Shown: in pieces, positions 37,422 through 46,417 of the stretch
How positions within the stretch are numbered: the first letter of the stretch is position 1
Layout of the letters: the number at the start of each line of letters is the position of its first letter
Assembly (NCBI RefSeq): GCF_000308695.1
Contig: NZ_BAGG01000019.1
Span: forward strand, 62,001 to 126,000
Reading direction: 5' to 3'
Source of the DNA: Nocardia takedensis NBRC 100417
GTDB lineage: Bacteria; Actinomycetota; Actinomycetes; Mycobacteriales; Mycobacteriaceae
DNA length: 64,000 nt
Translations under genes and position numbers: made by a program
The notes under the pieces: generated by a model
What the model was told of the DNA's origin: nothing
The model's database searches: none
What the model saw: only the letters and a program-made list of their open reading frames with translations

Positions 37422-40400
37422 CTAGCCGAGATGCCGGGGGCGGACCTTGGCGACCGAGTCGAGGATCCGCGCCACCGCCGCTGTCGGCACTCCTACTTCG
37501 TTGCCGATGCCTGGCGGAGTCCATGACTGGTCGGCGAGGGTGAGGACCTCGGCGACCTGCGCGACCGGCAGGCGCGAGTAGCCGCGCTCGGTGATGGCCC
37601 TTGCCACCGACCAGATCTCGACGTCGCCGTCACCGTCGATGTCCACGTCGAGATCCTCGGCGCGCTCGATCTCCTCCACCGCTTCGCGCGCCGCCGCGAT
37701 GGCGTCGAGGGTGATGCGCGGGTGGCGGGGTTCGGGGCCCGGGTCGGCGGTGAGGGTGAGTTGGTCGTCGGGGTTGATGTCGGCGGTCTTCGCGGCCGGT
37801 GCGGCGACGGATTCGGTGCGGCGCGGCGGGCGGGGCGAGTTCGCCTCGGGCCGAGCAGTTTTCGCGGTGGTCGGCTGCGGTTCGGCGGTGCGCGGCGCGG
37901 CTACGACCGTCTCGGTCGCCGGGGTGGTTGTGCGCTTGGCGCGAGTTCGCGCGGGTGCGGTCTCGCCACCGCGTGCGGGCGTCGCGGTGCGCGTGGCCTT
38001 CGGCGGGCGGCGGCGCTCGACCGGGGACGCGGGCAGGTCCTCGAGGGGGATCAAGGGCAGATCGGCGGCGACTTCCCGCGCTGCCGATTCGCTCGATGCC
38101 TCCGCTGCGGGGACCGCGCCCGTGGGTGCGGATTCGAAGGCGTCGGTCACCTCGGACGAGCGCTCGGTACGGGGACCGAGGGTGCCGGCCGCCCGGGGTT
38201 GTTCCGTCCGGGATACCTCGGACGAGGCGACATCCATTCGGGCGGTGTGACTTTCCGCTGTGGGCTGCGGGACCGTCGATCCGATCCGGTTCGATACCGC
38301 GTCGGGAACCGCTGTGGGGGAGAAGTTCTCGATATCGAGTGCGGAGTATCCGAGGGAGGCGCGGAGTTCGTCGGTCGTCGCTGCGCCCGCTGATGCGGAG
38401 TGTTCTTGGTCCGGCGTGGCGCCGCCTTCGAACGCGGGGTGGGGCAGTTCCGAAACCGGGAAAAGGCGCGGTGCCGGAACGGCTTCGGGGTGCGGCAGGT
38501 GGGCCGTGGCGAGTGCCGTGCCCGCGGGATGACCGCCGCGGGCGAACGAGCGGGCCGCGCGTTCGTAGGCGAGCGAGGTGACCGAGCCGGGGCCGCGAGT
38601 GTTCGTGCGTGCGACCGGTCGTTCGCCCGCTACGCGCTCACGCGTGGGGTGGGGCGCGGCCGTCGTGGTTTCGCGGCCTGCGGGCGATTCGGTGGTGGCG
38701 GTCGCGGGAGGTGACGATGGCTCACCGTCTGCGGCCGCGCCCACCGCGCCGGGCTCGACGGCACCGGTTGCTTCGACCGAGAGTCGGACAGTCGCGGCCG
38801 TCGCGTGGGTTGGGTGCGATTCAGTCGCGCCGGTCGGACGCTGCTCGCCCGTGACCGCGTTGCCGGTGCGACGGGCCTCATGGGTGAGGTTATCGAGCTC
38901 GGCGGCTTCGGTGGCGCGCGTGAAGGGGTTGTCGTGGTTTCCGACGGCCGGGGCGTCGACGGCCGAGGCGGTGTCGAGGTCGGAGGGGTTTGCGGCTGCG
39001 CCCTGATCGTTTTCGGGATGCGAAGGGATCAGCGATCCGTCGTTGGGGATGACCGGGGAGTGATCGAGAGAGCCCGCAGGGTGAGAGGTCGAATCGTCGG
39101 CGGCGTGCAGGGTGCGGCCGTGCGGGGTGCGCACGGTGCGGCCGTTGGCGCGCGCGGTGCCCGCCGGGCGGGCGACGCTGACGAGTTCGGGGACGAGTGA
39201 GCGGTTCTCGGGCCAGCGGGCGGACGGGTGGTTCCCCTCGGAGTCGTTGTGCGGGAATCCGTTGCGGGGATGCGGGCCTGCGCCGTTCACCCACTGGCCG
39301 TTGCGCGTGCCGTTGGTTCCGCGCGGGGCGGTGCCGTCCGTGCGCGGGTAGCGGGCATCGCTCGCGGCGTGACCGTTTCGGGTCTCGGCTACCGCGTGGC
39401 CGTTGGAAGGGGCACCGGTCTGCCCATCGAGATCGTCTCCGCCGGCGTGACCGTTGCGTGCCCCCGCGACACTGTGTCCGTTGCGTGCCGCGTCGTGGCC
39501 CTCGCGTGACGTGTGCCGGACGAGCGGCGTCATCGGGATGTGCGAGGTGAGATCTTCGGTGGTCCGGTCGATTTCCCGATCGGGACCGTGATCGTTCGGT
39601 TCGAGCGCGGGATCGTCGACGTAGCGCGCCGGGTCGTAGGTTTCCACGCGTTGGACCTGCACCACCGAGCCCTCGTCGGCGAGGGGCACGCTGTCGATGA
39701 GTTGGGCGTAGCGGGCGGCGACCCAGGCGTGCAGCCAGATGACGACGCCGACCATGACGGGGGCGATGGCGAATTCGGCGGCTTTGCCCCAGTGGCCCGC
39801 GGCGAGGTGGGGGCCGGTGTTGAGGGCGACGGTGGTGCCGAGCAGGGCGGTCTCGAAGAAGACGACCTTGCCGCGGGGGAGCTCGCGGCCCCAGCGGGCC
39901 GCGGTGGTGGCGACGACCATGATGGTGATGATGGGGATGGAGATCATGGCTTCGATGCCGTAGCTGAGCCAGTAGAGCGGGTCGGACATGTCGCCGCTGG
40001 GGACGAGGTTGTGCTGCACGTTGACCCCGGCCCAGATCATGCCGAGGACGACGACGCCGATCAGTGCGCGCGAGGACCATTCGGCGCGGCGGTAGAGCTG
40101 GGCGAGGCGGGCGTCCTGGTTGGCGACGCGGCGGCGGGCGGCCAGGGCGCGGCGGTGCCAGCGGGCGTCGGCTTCGTCGGCGCGGTCGATGGCGGCGGTG
40201 GTGCGGCGGCCGCGTTTCTCGGCGGCGAGTTCGTCCTGTACGGCGCGGCGGCGCTGACCGCGGCGCTGGGTGCGGATCCATTCGGCCAGTTCGCGTTCGG
40301 CGCGGATCTCGTCCTCGGACAGGACGTCCACGAGCGCGGCGTCGTGTTGCAGCGGCAGTTTGCCCCGTGCGGTGGCGACGCGGTGGGCGAGGGCGGCGAT

Positions 40401-40433
40401 CTCGGAATTCCCGGTCGACTGGTCGTCGGACAT
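37422..40433 (-). CDS. Large DUF2637-like membrane protein with NGH-rich low-complexity region
   Basis: 1003 residues; ATG 40433 has GGAAGG about 6 bases upstream. Residues 1-120 are charged and helical. Four membrane segments lie in about residues 123-245 (for example ALIGVVVLGMIWAGVNV and GIEAMISIPIITIMVVATTA), matching DUF2637/SpdB-like proteins of actinobacterial mobile elements. Residues ~300-400 are disordered with repeated NGH units (ARNGHSVAG, SNGHAVAE, TRNGHAASD). A long Ala/Thr/Pro region follows, and the last ~90 residues resemble a winged-helix domain (VARAITERGYSRLPVAQVAEV). An SOS box lies 56 bp upstream. Its job is unknown; neighbours show no integrase or transfer genes. Confidence 0.7.
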   Translation of the reverse strand: MSDDQSTGNSEIAALAHRVATARGKLPLQHDAALVDVLSEDEIRAERELAEWIRTQRRGQRRRAVQDELAAEKRGRRTTAAIDRADEADARWHRRALAARRRVANQDARLAQLYRRAEWSSRALIGVVVLGMIWAGVNVQHNLVPSGDMSDPLYWLSYGIEAMISIPIITIMVVATTAARWGRELPRGKVVFFETALLGTTVALNTGPHLAAGHWGKAAEFAIAPVMVGVVIWLHAWVAARYAQLIDSVPLADEGSVVQVQRVETYDPARYVDDPALEPNDHGPDREIDRTTEDLTSHIPMTPLVRHTSREGHDAARNGHSVAGARNGHAGGDDLDGQTGAPSNGHAVAETRNGHAASDARYPRTDGTAPRGTNGTRNGQWVNGAGPHPRNGFPHNDSEGNHPSARWPENRSLVPELVSVARPAGTARANGRTVRTPHGRTLHAADDSTSHPAGSLDHSPVIPNDGSLIPSHPENDQGAAANPSDLDTASAVDAPAVGNHDNPFTRATEAAELDNLTHEARRTGNAVTGEQRPTGATESHPTHATAATVRLSVEATGAVEPGAVGAAADGEPSSPPATATTESPAGRETTTAAPHPTRERVAGERPVARTNTRGPGSVTSLAYERAARSFARGGHPAGTALATAHLPHPEAVPAPRLFPVSELPHPAFEGGATPDQEHSASAGAATTDELRASLGYSALDIENFSPTAVPDAVSNRIGSTVPQPTAESHTARMDVASSEVSRTEQPRAAGTLGPRTERSSEVTDAFESAPTGAVPAAEASSESAAREVAADLPLIPLEDLPASPVERRRPPKATRTATPARGGETAPARTRAKRTTTPATETVVAAPRTAEPQPTTAKTARPEANSPRPPRRTESVAAPAAKTADINPDDQLTLTADPGPEPRHPRITLDAIAAAREAVEEIERAEDLDVDIDGDGDVEIWSVARAITERGYSRLPVAQVAEVLTLADQSWTPPGIGNEVGVPTAAVARILDSVAKVRPRHLG

Positions 40434-40489
40434 CGCGAACCTTCCCTGAAACGGGTATCGTCCCGACTCATCGGTGGCGACTGGCGTGC

Positions 40490-40505
40490 TCGAACATATG
40501 TTTGA
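40490..40505. promoter_or_regulatory. SOS (LexA) box upstream of the DUF2637-like gene
   Basis: TCGAACATATGTTTGA is a 16-bp near-palindrome matching the actinobacterial LexA box TCGAAC-N4-GTTCGA at 11 of 12 defined positions. It lies 56 bp upstream of the start codon of the 1003-residue gene, a normal promoter position. Confidence 0.75.
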
Positions 40506-40871
40506 ACGTGGTGAGACTAATCCGCCGGGATGCTCGGGTCAATGCCAACGGTCGTGGTTCGGGCGCGTCGGGCCATTCGCGCAGGTGTTTTCCGACGTTT
40601 CGGCGCACCGGATTCGATGCGACCGAAAACGTCGTCCCCGTGATCGATTCGAGATCGGTCGTGATCTGTGTGGTGCGTGTCGCATCGGCGGATGTCCGTT
40701 GGGTGCGATCGGCGCACGAGGCACACCCGGTTCGCGAATTGTGCGATGTCGCCGGATTGTTGCCGTGAGCGCGAAGGTCTGCCCGGTCAAGTGAGGCGGG
40801 TCGAGTGCGTCCCGGGGTGAAGTGCGGGTGCGCGAGGCCGAAGCGGGAACAGGACGCCGACCGAAAGGTGT
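40506..40871. other. Gene-free stretch, 366 bp
   Basis: Short frames on both strands have no codon bias or recognisable product. Apart from the adjacent SOS box I see nothing distinct. Confidence 0.4.
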
Positions 40872-41675
40872 TCAGCCCAGGGTGGTGTGCCAGACCAGCG
40901 CCGCCGCCAGCGCGCCCGCCCCGTTGACCGACCAGTGCAGCGCGATCGGCGCGAGCAGGCTTCCGCTGCGCCGCCGCAGCCAGGTGAAGACGACGCCCGC
41001 CGCGGCGGTGGCGACGACGGCGAGCGCGACGCCCGCGATCTGGCCCGCGAGTCCGCCGCCAAGGAATCCGGTGAGTCCGCGATTGGTGGTGGTGAGGCCG
41101 AGCGAGGACGCGACGTGCCAGAGGCCGAACAGCAGGGACCCGGCCGCGAACACCCCGCGCACGCCGTAGACGCGGTCGAGGGTGCCGTGCAGGACGCCGC
41201 GGAAGGCGAGTTCTTCGGGGATGACCGTCTGCAACGGGATGACGATCATCGAGGCGATGAGCGCGCCGGAGATGGTGGCGTACCGGTCGGCGAGGAAGAA
41301 CGGGCGGGTGACGGGCAGTAGCGCGCCGATTGCCACGGCGGTCAGCACGACGCCGACGGCCGCGAGTGCGTAGAGCGTGCCGCGTCGCCAGTGCCGCGGT
41401 GACAGGCCGAGTTCGGCCCAGCCGAGGCCGCGGCGGCGCACGAGCGCCAGCAGGACCAATGCCGCGACGGGAACGGTGACGATGCTCGCCCACGCGGTGG
41501 TGAAGTGCGCGATCAGATTGGTTCCGGCGAGGACGACCACGACCACCGCCACGTCGAGGTAGGCGTGGATTCGGTGACGTCGCGTTGTTTCCGCTACCGG
41601 TTCCGTGAGAAGCACCCGGCCCAGTGTACGTATCGATTCGATAACCGCGAGGTGGGCGGCTGAGGTGGTCGTCAC
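40872..41675 (-). CDS. CPBP family intramembrane metalloprotease
   Basis: 267 residues, about seven to eight membrane segments. The Abi/CPBP signature is complete: VIPEELAFRGVL (EExxxR, about residue 154), LLFGLWH and LHWSVNGAGAL, giving the Glu and His metal ligands. Members cleave within membranes (for example CAAX processing or bacteriocin immunity). The GTG at 41675 is accepted with low certainty; a start ~20 residues later is possible. Confidence 0.9.
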   Translation of the reverse strand: MTTTSAAHLAVIESIRTLGRVLLTEPVAETTRRHRIHAYLDVAVVVVVLAGTNLIAHFTTAWASIVTVPVAALVLLALVRRRGLGWAELGLSPRHWRRGTLYALAAVGVVLTAVAIGALLPVTRPFFLADRYATISGALIASMIVIPLQTVIPEELAFRGVLHGTLDRVYGVRGVFAAGSLLFGLWHVASSLGLTTTNRGLTGFLGGGLAGQIAGVALAVVATAAAGVVFTWLRRRSGSLLAPIALHWSVNGAGALAAALVWHTTLG

Positions 41676-41772
41676 CCTCGAAGCAGGTCGAAGGCTGAGG
41701 ATTTGCCAAGTGCTTCGCGCGTGTCGTGGCGACTCGTGTCACGGTCCGCGCCCGGCCGGTAGGGCCTATCTG

Positions 41773-41790
41773 ACTGAAACATGTTTCAGT
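41773..41790. promoter_or_regulatory. Perfect 18-bp palindrome, KstR/TetR-like operator
   Basis: ACTGAAACATGTTTCAGT is fully self-complementary. It fits the TnnAACnnGTTnnA pattern reported for the mycobacterial sterol regulator KstR. It lies between the divergent CPBP protease and small secreted protein genes, 78 bp before the latter. Confidence 0.65.
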
Positions 41791-41868
41791 TTTTCCGCGA
41801 ATTCGCCCCGCGATGAACTGGACGGTCGATACAGTTCGCCCACCGAATCGGACACCCAGGAGAACCGC

Positions 41869-42261
41869 ATGAGCACCCCCTCCCGTCTCGCCGCCGGCCT
41901 CGCCGTCGCCGCCGCCGCGACCTGCGCCGCCGTCTTCGCCGCACCCCAGGCGGGCGCGACCGTGCAGGACCTCACCGTCGACGGCCGCGTCCTGCAAGCG
42001 GGCTGCGTCTACCAGATCACCGCGAAGGTCAACCACTGGTTCGAGGTGTGGTTCTACGACAACGCGCTGATCATCCCGGGCAGTCCGGTCTCCCCGGTCA
42101 ACGGCGTGGCCACGATCCAGTGGAAGCCGGGCGGGTCGGGCACCCACACGCTCGCCGCGTTGCAGGGCCTGGCCTTCGAGAAGAAGGTGAATGTGGCCGA
42201 ACCCACGCTGACCGGCAGTGCCACCTGCGGTGCGGGTCCGCTCGCCTGGATGGGTTCCTGA
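41869..42261 (+). CDS. Small secreted protein, 130 residues
   Basis: ATG 41869 has AGGAG upstream. The signal peptide ends around AAPQAGA-TV. The mature ~97 residues look beta-rich (VDGRVLQAGCVYQITAKVNH, WFEVWFYDNALIIPG) with two Cys likely paired. The fold resembles a small immunoglobulin-like exported domain, but I do not recognise a named family. A palindromic operator lies upstream and a strong terminator downstream. Confidence 0.8.
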   Translation: MSTPSRLAAGLAVAAAATCAAVFAAPQAGATVQDLTVDGRVLQAGCVYQITAKVNHWFEVWFYDNALIIPGSPVSPVNGVATIQWKPGGSGTHTLAALQGLAFEKKVNVAEPTLTGSATCGAGPLAWMGS

Positions 42262-42292
42262 CCGACCCGGTTCGACCGGCGCGGCCCTCGGT

Positions 42293-42321
42293 CGGCGGGC
42301 GCCTGACAGGTGCGCCCGCCG
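42293..42321. terminator. Bidirectional terminator between convergent genes
   Basis: A perfect 10-bp stem (CGGCGGGCGC with GCGCCCGCCG) and 9-nt loop lie between the small secreted protein gene and the convergent pseudouridine synthase gene. Confidence 0.75.
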
Positions 42322-42324
42322 GGA

Positions 42325-43263
42325 CTATTCGGCCGCTCCGGCCCACCCGGCATAGTCGGTCCACGCCCGCAACGTGCGCCGCGTCCGGAATCGGCGCGGC
42401 GCACCGGTCACCGGGTCGGTGAATTCGAGCGTGGCGGCCAGCAGTTGCAGCGGCCGGGTGAAATCGGTCACCGGTTTGTCGGTGATCTCGGGATAGAACT
42501 CGTCGCCGAGGATGGGCACGCCGAGTCCGTTCATGTGCAGGCGCAGTTGGTGGGTGCGTCCGGTGTGCGGGCGCAGGCGGTAGCGGCCGAGTCCGTCACG
42601 GTGCTCGAGCAGTTCCACCTCCGTCTCGGCGTTCGGTTCGCCGTCCACCTCGTAGGCCGCGAGCACCTGCTTCTCCTTGACGATGCGACTGCGCACCGTG
42701 CGCGGCAGCGCGAGGTCGGGATCGTAGGGGGCGACGGCCTCGTATTCCTTGCGGACCACGCGCCGGTGGAACATGGTCTGGTAGGCGCCGCGCCGGGCGG
42801 GGTCGATCACGAACAGCACCAGTCCGGCGGTGACGCGGTCGAGGCGGTGGGCCGGGATCAGATCGGGCAGGTCGAGTTCCTCGCGCAATCGCACGAGCGC
42901 GGTCTGGCGGATGTGGCTGCCGCGCGGGATGGTCGCGAGGAAGTGCGGTTTGTCGATGACCAGCAAGGTCTCGTCGCGGTGCACGACATCGATAGCGAAG
43001 GGGACCTCGATCTCCTCGGGCAGGTCGCGGTGGAACCAGACCGCTCCGCCGGGCACATAGGGGGCGTCCGGCGCGATCGGCCCGTCGAGGTCGACGATCG
43101 CGCCGCTCGCCAACATCTCGTCGATGCGCGCCGGATCGACGCGGGGCAGTCGCTCGACCAGATGGTCGCGGATCGTGGCCCAGGTCCCGTCCTCGGGGAG
43201 TCGCAGCCGGGCGGGGTCGAGGCCGAACCGCTTGGGCAGCGGCGGTTGCTGCCTGCGTCTCAC
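42325..43263 (-). CDS. RluA-family rRNA/tRNA pseudouridine synthase
   Basis: 312 residues. The catalytic motif is PAHRLDRVTAGLVLF (Asp about residue 142), with LLVIDKPHFLATIP before it and RPHTGRTHQLRLHMNGLGVPI after it, as in RluA enzymes that isomerise uridines in rRNA or tRNA. The start is a GTG at 43263, only 20 bp from the divergent ABC gene, leaving little promoter space. Confidence 0.92.
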   Translation of the reverse strand: MRRRQQPPLPKRFGLDPARLRLPEDGTWATIRDHLVERLPRVDPARIDEMLASGAIVDLDGPIAPDAPYVPGGAVWFHRDLPEEIEVPFAIDVVHRDETLLVIDKPHFLATIPRGSHIRQTALVRLREELDLPDLIPAHRLDRVTAGLVLFVIDPARRGAYQTMFHRRVVRKEYEAVAPYDPDLALPRTVRSRIVKEKQVLAAYEVDGEPNAETEVELLEHRDGLGRYRLRPHTGRTHQLRLHMNGLGVPILGDEFYPEITDKPVTDFTRPLQLLAATLEFTDPVTGAPRRFRTRRTLRAWTDYAGWAGAAE

Positions 43264-43283
43264 GTTCGCTGCGCCCTCATGAT

Positions 43284-44987
43284 GTGTCGAGCCTAGTCGC
43301 GACGCTGGCGAGCAAGGAGATCCTCGCCCCGGTGCGCGGGGCGTTGACCGCCGCGAGCGCCGTCATGGCACTGGCCGCGATCTGCACGGTGACGCCGTTC
43401 ATCCTGATCGTCGCGGCCTGCCGTGAACTGCTCGAACCCGAGGTCGACACCGACGCGGTGTGGCGACTGGTGTGGGCGGCGGTCGCGGTGCTCGCGGTGC
43501 GCGGTCTGCTCCAGGCGGGCGCGCTGACCTGGTCGCACCTGGTCGACGCGGGCTATCAGCTGACGGTGCGGCGCGCGCTGGCCGCGAAACTGACCCGGGT
43601 GCCGCTGGGTTGGTTCGGCGACCGCACCTCGACCGAGGTGAAGAAGTACCTCCAGGACGACGTCGACGCCCTGCACTATCTGGTCGCGCACGCCCGGTTG
43701 GAGTTCGTCGGCGCGCTGGTCGTGCCGTTGGTCACCCTCGGTTACCTGTTCAGCGTCGAGTGGCGGCTGACGTTGGTGCTGCTGGGCCTGCGGATCGCGA
43801 TCGGGATGCAGCGCGGGTTGCAGACCGGGATCGGTGACCACCTCAACGCGCTGCCGCTGGGGTGGTTCGAGACCCACGGCGCGGGTCCGCTGTCGCGGTT
43901 GGCCGTGGAGAACGTGCGCGAGATCCAAGGCGCGGTCGCCTATCTGGTGGCTCGGCTGCTCAACGCCGTCGTGGTGCCGTTGGGCGTCGCGGTCGGCATG
44001 ATCTTCCTCGAGTGGCGGGTGGCGTTGGCGATGGTGCTGGCCGCGCCGGTCCTGTTGCTGCTCAACGGGGTGGCCGGACGCGCCTACAAGCGGGCCGACG
44101 AGCAGGCGCACGCGGCGGCCGAGGAGGCCGACACCCGGGTGCTGGAATTCGCCCAGGCGCAACCGGTGCTGCGGGCCTTCGGCGCGGTGGGCGCGGGCAA
44201 TCGCGCGCTGGAATCCGCGCTGGCGCGGCAGCGTTCGGCGTATCGGCGGATGGTCGGCACTTCCGTGCCGGGGTTGATCGTGTTCGCGCTGGCCGTGCAG
44301 GCGGTGTTCCTGGTGCTGACCTACCTGGTGATCGGCCAGGTCACCGGCGGGTCGATCTCGGCGGCCGCGGCGATCGCGCTGATCGCGGTGAGCGCGCGGT
44401 TCATCGAACCGCTCGACCAGGCCGCGCAGTTGGGCAACGGGCTGCGCGCCGCCTCGGCCGCGGTCGACCGGGTGGCGGCGCTGCTGGCCGAACCGGTGCT
44501 GCCGGAGGCGGATTCGCCGGTCACCCCGGGCGTGCCCGCGGCCACCGACGACGAGCTCGCGCGCGCGATGCGGGCGGCGCGGGTGGACGAGATCGTGCAA
44601 CGTCTGCCCGACGGCGCGCGGACGCGGGTCGGCGAGGGCGGCGCGGCGCTGTCGGGCGGTGAGCGGCAACGTGTCTCGATCGCGCGCGCCCTGCTCAAGG
44701 ACGCGCCGATCGTGCTGCTGGACGAGGCCACGGCCGCTCTGGACCCGCACAGCGAGGCGGTGGTGGTCCGCGGCGTGCACGAAGTGACCCAGGGCAAGAC
44801 GGTGATCGTCGTCGCGCACCGACTGGCGACCATCGCCCACGCCGATCAGATCCTGTTCGTCGACGGCGGGCGGATCGTGGAGCGCGGGACGCACGCCGAT
44901 TTGCTGGAAAGCGGTGGGCGCTACGCCGATTTCTGGAACGAGCGTTCGCGGGCGGCGGGTTGGCGTTTGGACGCCGCCGCGGTGTAG
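43284..44987 (+). CDS. Chimeric IrtA/IrtB-like ABC exporter lacking Walker A (probably non-functional)
   Basis: 567 residues from GTG 43284. Residues 1-~168 resemble the first half of the IrtA membrane domain (ILAPVRGALTAASAVMAL; VPLGWFGDRTSTEVKKYLQDD). From about residue 169 the sequence restarts as the first half of another exporter (LNALPLGWFETHGAGPLSRL) and continues IrtB-like. The ATPase domain begins only at TDDELARAMRAARVDE. It has the signature LSGGERQRVSIARALL, Walker B IVLLDEATAALD and H-loop VVAHRL, but Walker A and the Q-loop (about 100 residues) are absent. The siderophore-interaction domain of IrtA is also missing. IrtAB imports ferric mycobactin; this product should not hydrolyse ATP. 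Confidence 0.78.
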   Translation: MSSLVATLASKEILAPVRGALTAASAVMALAAICTVTPFILIVAACRELLEPEVDTDAVWRLVWAAVAVLAVRGLLQAGALTWSHLVDAGYQLTVRRALAAKLTRVPLGWFGDRTSTEVKKYLQDDVDALHYLVAHARLEFVGALVVPLVTLGYLFSVEWRLTLVLLGLRIAIGMQRGLQTGIGDHLNALPLGWFETHGAGPLSRLAVENVREIQGAVAYLVARLLNAVVVPLGVAVGMIFLEWRVALAMVLAAPVLLLLNGVAGRAYKRADEQAHAAAEEADTRVLEFAQAQPVLRAFGAVGAGNRALESALARQRSAYRRMVGTSVPGLIVFALAVQAVFLVLTYLVIGQVTGGSISAAAAIALIAVSARFIEPLDQAAQLGNGLRAASAAVDRVAALLAEPVLPEADSPVTPGVPAATDDELARAMRAARVDEIVQRLPDGARTRVGEGGAALSGGERQRVSIARALLKDAPIVLLDEATAALDPHSEAVVVRGVHEVTQGKTVIVVAHRLATIAHADQILFVDGGRIVERGTHADLLESGGRYADFWNERSRAAGWRLDAAAV

Positions 44988-45035
44988 CGGGTTCGGAGAT
45001 TCTCGGCGGTCGGGACCGAGGACGCGCACTAGCTG

Positions 45036-45054
45036 TAAGGTAAGGCTATGCAAA
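45036..45054 (+). promoter_or_regulatory. IdeR-like iron box upstream of the lysine hydroxylase
   Basis: TAAGGTAAGGCTATGCAAA matches 14 of 19 positions of the IdeR/DtxR consensus TTAGGTTAGGCTAACCTAA, with the AGGT and GGCTA core intact, 70 bp before the hydroxylase start. Confidence 0.65.
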
Positions 45055-45124
45055 CATAGGCGCGCGGATCGGTCGATGTGGGCACGACCCACGTATGCGA
45101 CGCGAGTCGGGAGTGGGAGATCTT

Positions 45125-46417
45125 GTGGGAACACTTGTCGTAGTCGGCGCGGGCCCGAAGGCCCTCGCGGTGGCCGCCAAAGCGCGCGTACTCGGTGAGC
45201 TGGGATTGCCCGCGCCGCGGGTGATCGTGGTGGAAGCCTCGACGGTCGGCGGGAATTGGCTGCCCAGCGGCGGGTGGACCGACGGGCAGCACCGTCTGGG
45301 TACGAGTCCGGAGAAGGACATCGGCTTCCCGTATCACTCCACTTCGGCGCGCGGTCACAACCGCGCCATCGATGAGGCGATGATGCGCTTCAGTTGGACC
45401 TCCTTCCTGGTCGATCAGGGCACCTACGCCGAGTGGATCGATCGCGGCAGGCCCAGCCCGCAGCATGTGACGTGGGCGAAATACCTTCGGTGGGTGGCGG
45501 ATCGGATCGAGTTGGACCTGGTCATCGCCGAGGTCACCGGTCTGGCGGCGGGCGCGTCGGGCTGGCAGGTCACCGCGACCGCGGCCGACGGGACGGTCAT
45601 CGAGATCGCCGCCGACGAACTGATGATCACCGGCCCCGGACGCAGTGCCAAGGCGTTGGCTCGGCATCCGAAAGTGCTGAGCGTCTCGGAGTTCTGGGAT
45701 CTGGCGGGTAAGCGGGAACTGCCGGTCTCCTCGCGGGCCGCGGTCATCGGCGGCGGGGAGACGGCGGGGTCGGCGCTGGACGAGTTGATCCGGCACGGGA
45801 TGCTGTCGATCTCGGTGATCTCGCCGATGGCGACGATCTACACCCGCGGGGAGAGCTATTTCGAGAACTCGCTGTTCAGCGATCCGATCAAGTGGGCGAC
45901 GCTGAGCATCCAGGAGCGCCGTGACGTCATCCGCCGCACCGATCGCGGCGTGTTCTCGGTGCGGGTGCAGGAGAGCCTGCTGGTCGACAATCGCGTACAT
46001 CACATGCAGGGCAGGGTGGTTCGGGTCGCCGATCAAGGCGACGGGGTCGCGTTGACGCTGCGCAACGAGATGCGCCCGGATCAGGTGCACACCTTCGACC
46101 TGGTGATCGACGCGACCGGCGGTCAGCCGCTGTGGTTCCTGGATCTGCTCGACGCCAACGCCTCGGACATGGTGGAGATCGCGGTGGGCGGTCAGGTGGA
46201 TCAGGCGCGCATCGAGGCGTCGATCGGCTACGACCTGGCGGTCTCCGGGTTGGACGCGAAGCTGTACCTGCCGAATCTGGCGGGGCTCGCGCAGGGGCCG
46301 GGATTTCCGAATCTCAGCTGTCTGGGCGAACTCTCGGACCGCGTGCTGCGCGGGGCGGCCGCGCCCGCGCGGGCGGCGGTGCGGGAGCGGGCGGGGGCCG
46401 GCCAGCCGCCGCGTTAG
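45125..46417 (+). CDS. mbtG: L-lysine N6-monooxygenase, MbtG-type
   Basis: 430 residues from GTG 45125 with GGGAGA 5 bases upstream. Strong resemblance to mycobacterial MbtG: VVVGAGPKALAVAAKA (FAD), SGGWTDGQHRLGTSPEKDIGFPY, AVIGGGETAGSALDEL (NADPH), TRGESYFENSLFSDP and LAQGPGFPNLSCLGELSDRV. It hydroxylates the side-chain amine of lysine (free or carrier-bound) to make the hydroxamate iron ligand. It is headed by an IdeR-like box, so it is expected to be repressed by iron. It ends in a low-complexity Arg/Ala/Gly tail. Confidence 0.93.
   Translation: MGTLVVVGAGPKALAVAAKARVLGELGLPAPRVIVVEASTVGGNWLPSGGWTDGQHRLGTSPEKDIGFPYHSTSARGHNRAIDEAMMRFSWTSFLVDQGTYAEWIDRGRPSPQHVTWAKYLRWVADRIELDLVIAEVTGLAAGASGWQVTATAADGTVIEIAADELMITGPGRSAKALARHPKVLSVSEFWDLAGKRELPVSSRAAVIGGGETAGSALDELIRHGMLSISVISPMATIYTRGESYFENSLFSDPIKWATLSIQERRDVIRRTDRGVFSVRVQESLLVDNRVHHMQGRVVRVADQGDGVALTLRNEMRPDQVHTFDLVIDATGGQPLWFLDLLDANASDMVEIAVGGQVDQARIEASIGYDLAVSGLDAKLYLPNLAGLAQGPGFPNLSCLGELSDRVLRGAAAPARAAVRERAGAGQPPR

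Noticed and set aside
37720..39550. Several plus-strand frames opposite the DUF2637-like gene
   Set aside because: Low-complexity Arg/Gly-rich shadows of the Ala/Thr/Pro- and NGH-rich coding strand.
38890..39600. Repeated NGH-coding units as a possible CRISPR or minisatellite array
   Set aside because: Spacing and sequence are irregular at the DNA level and stay in one protein frame; this is protein low complexity, not an array.
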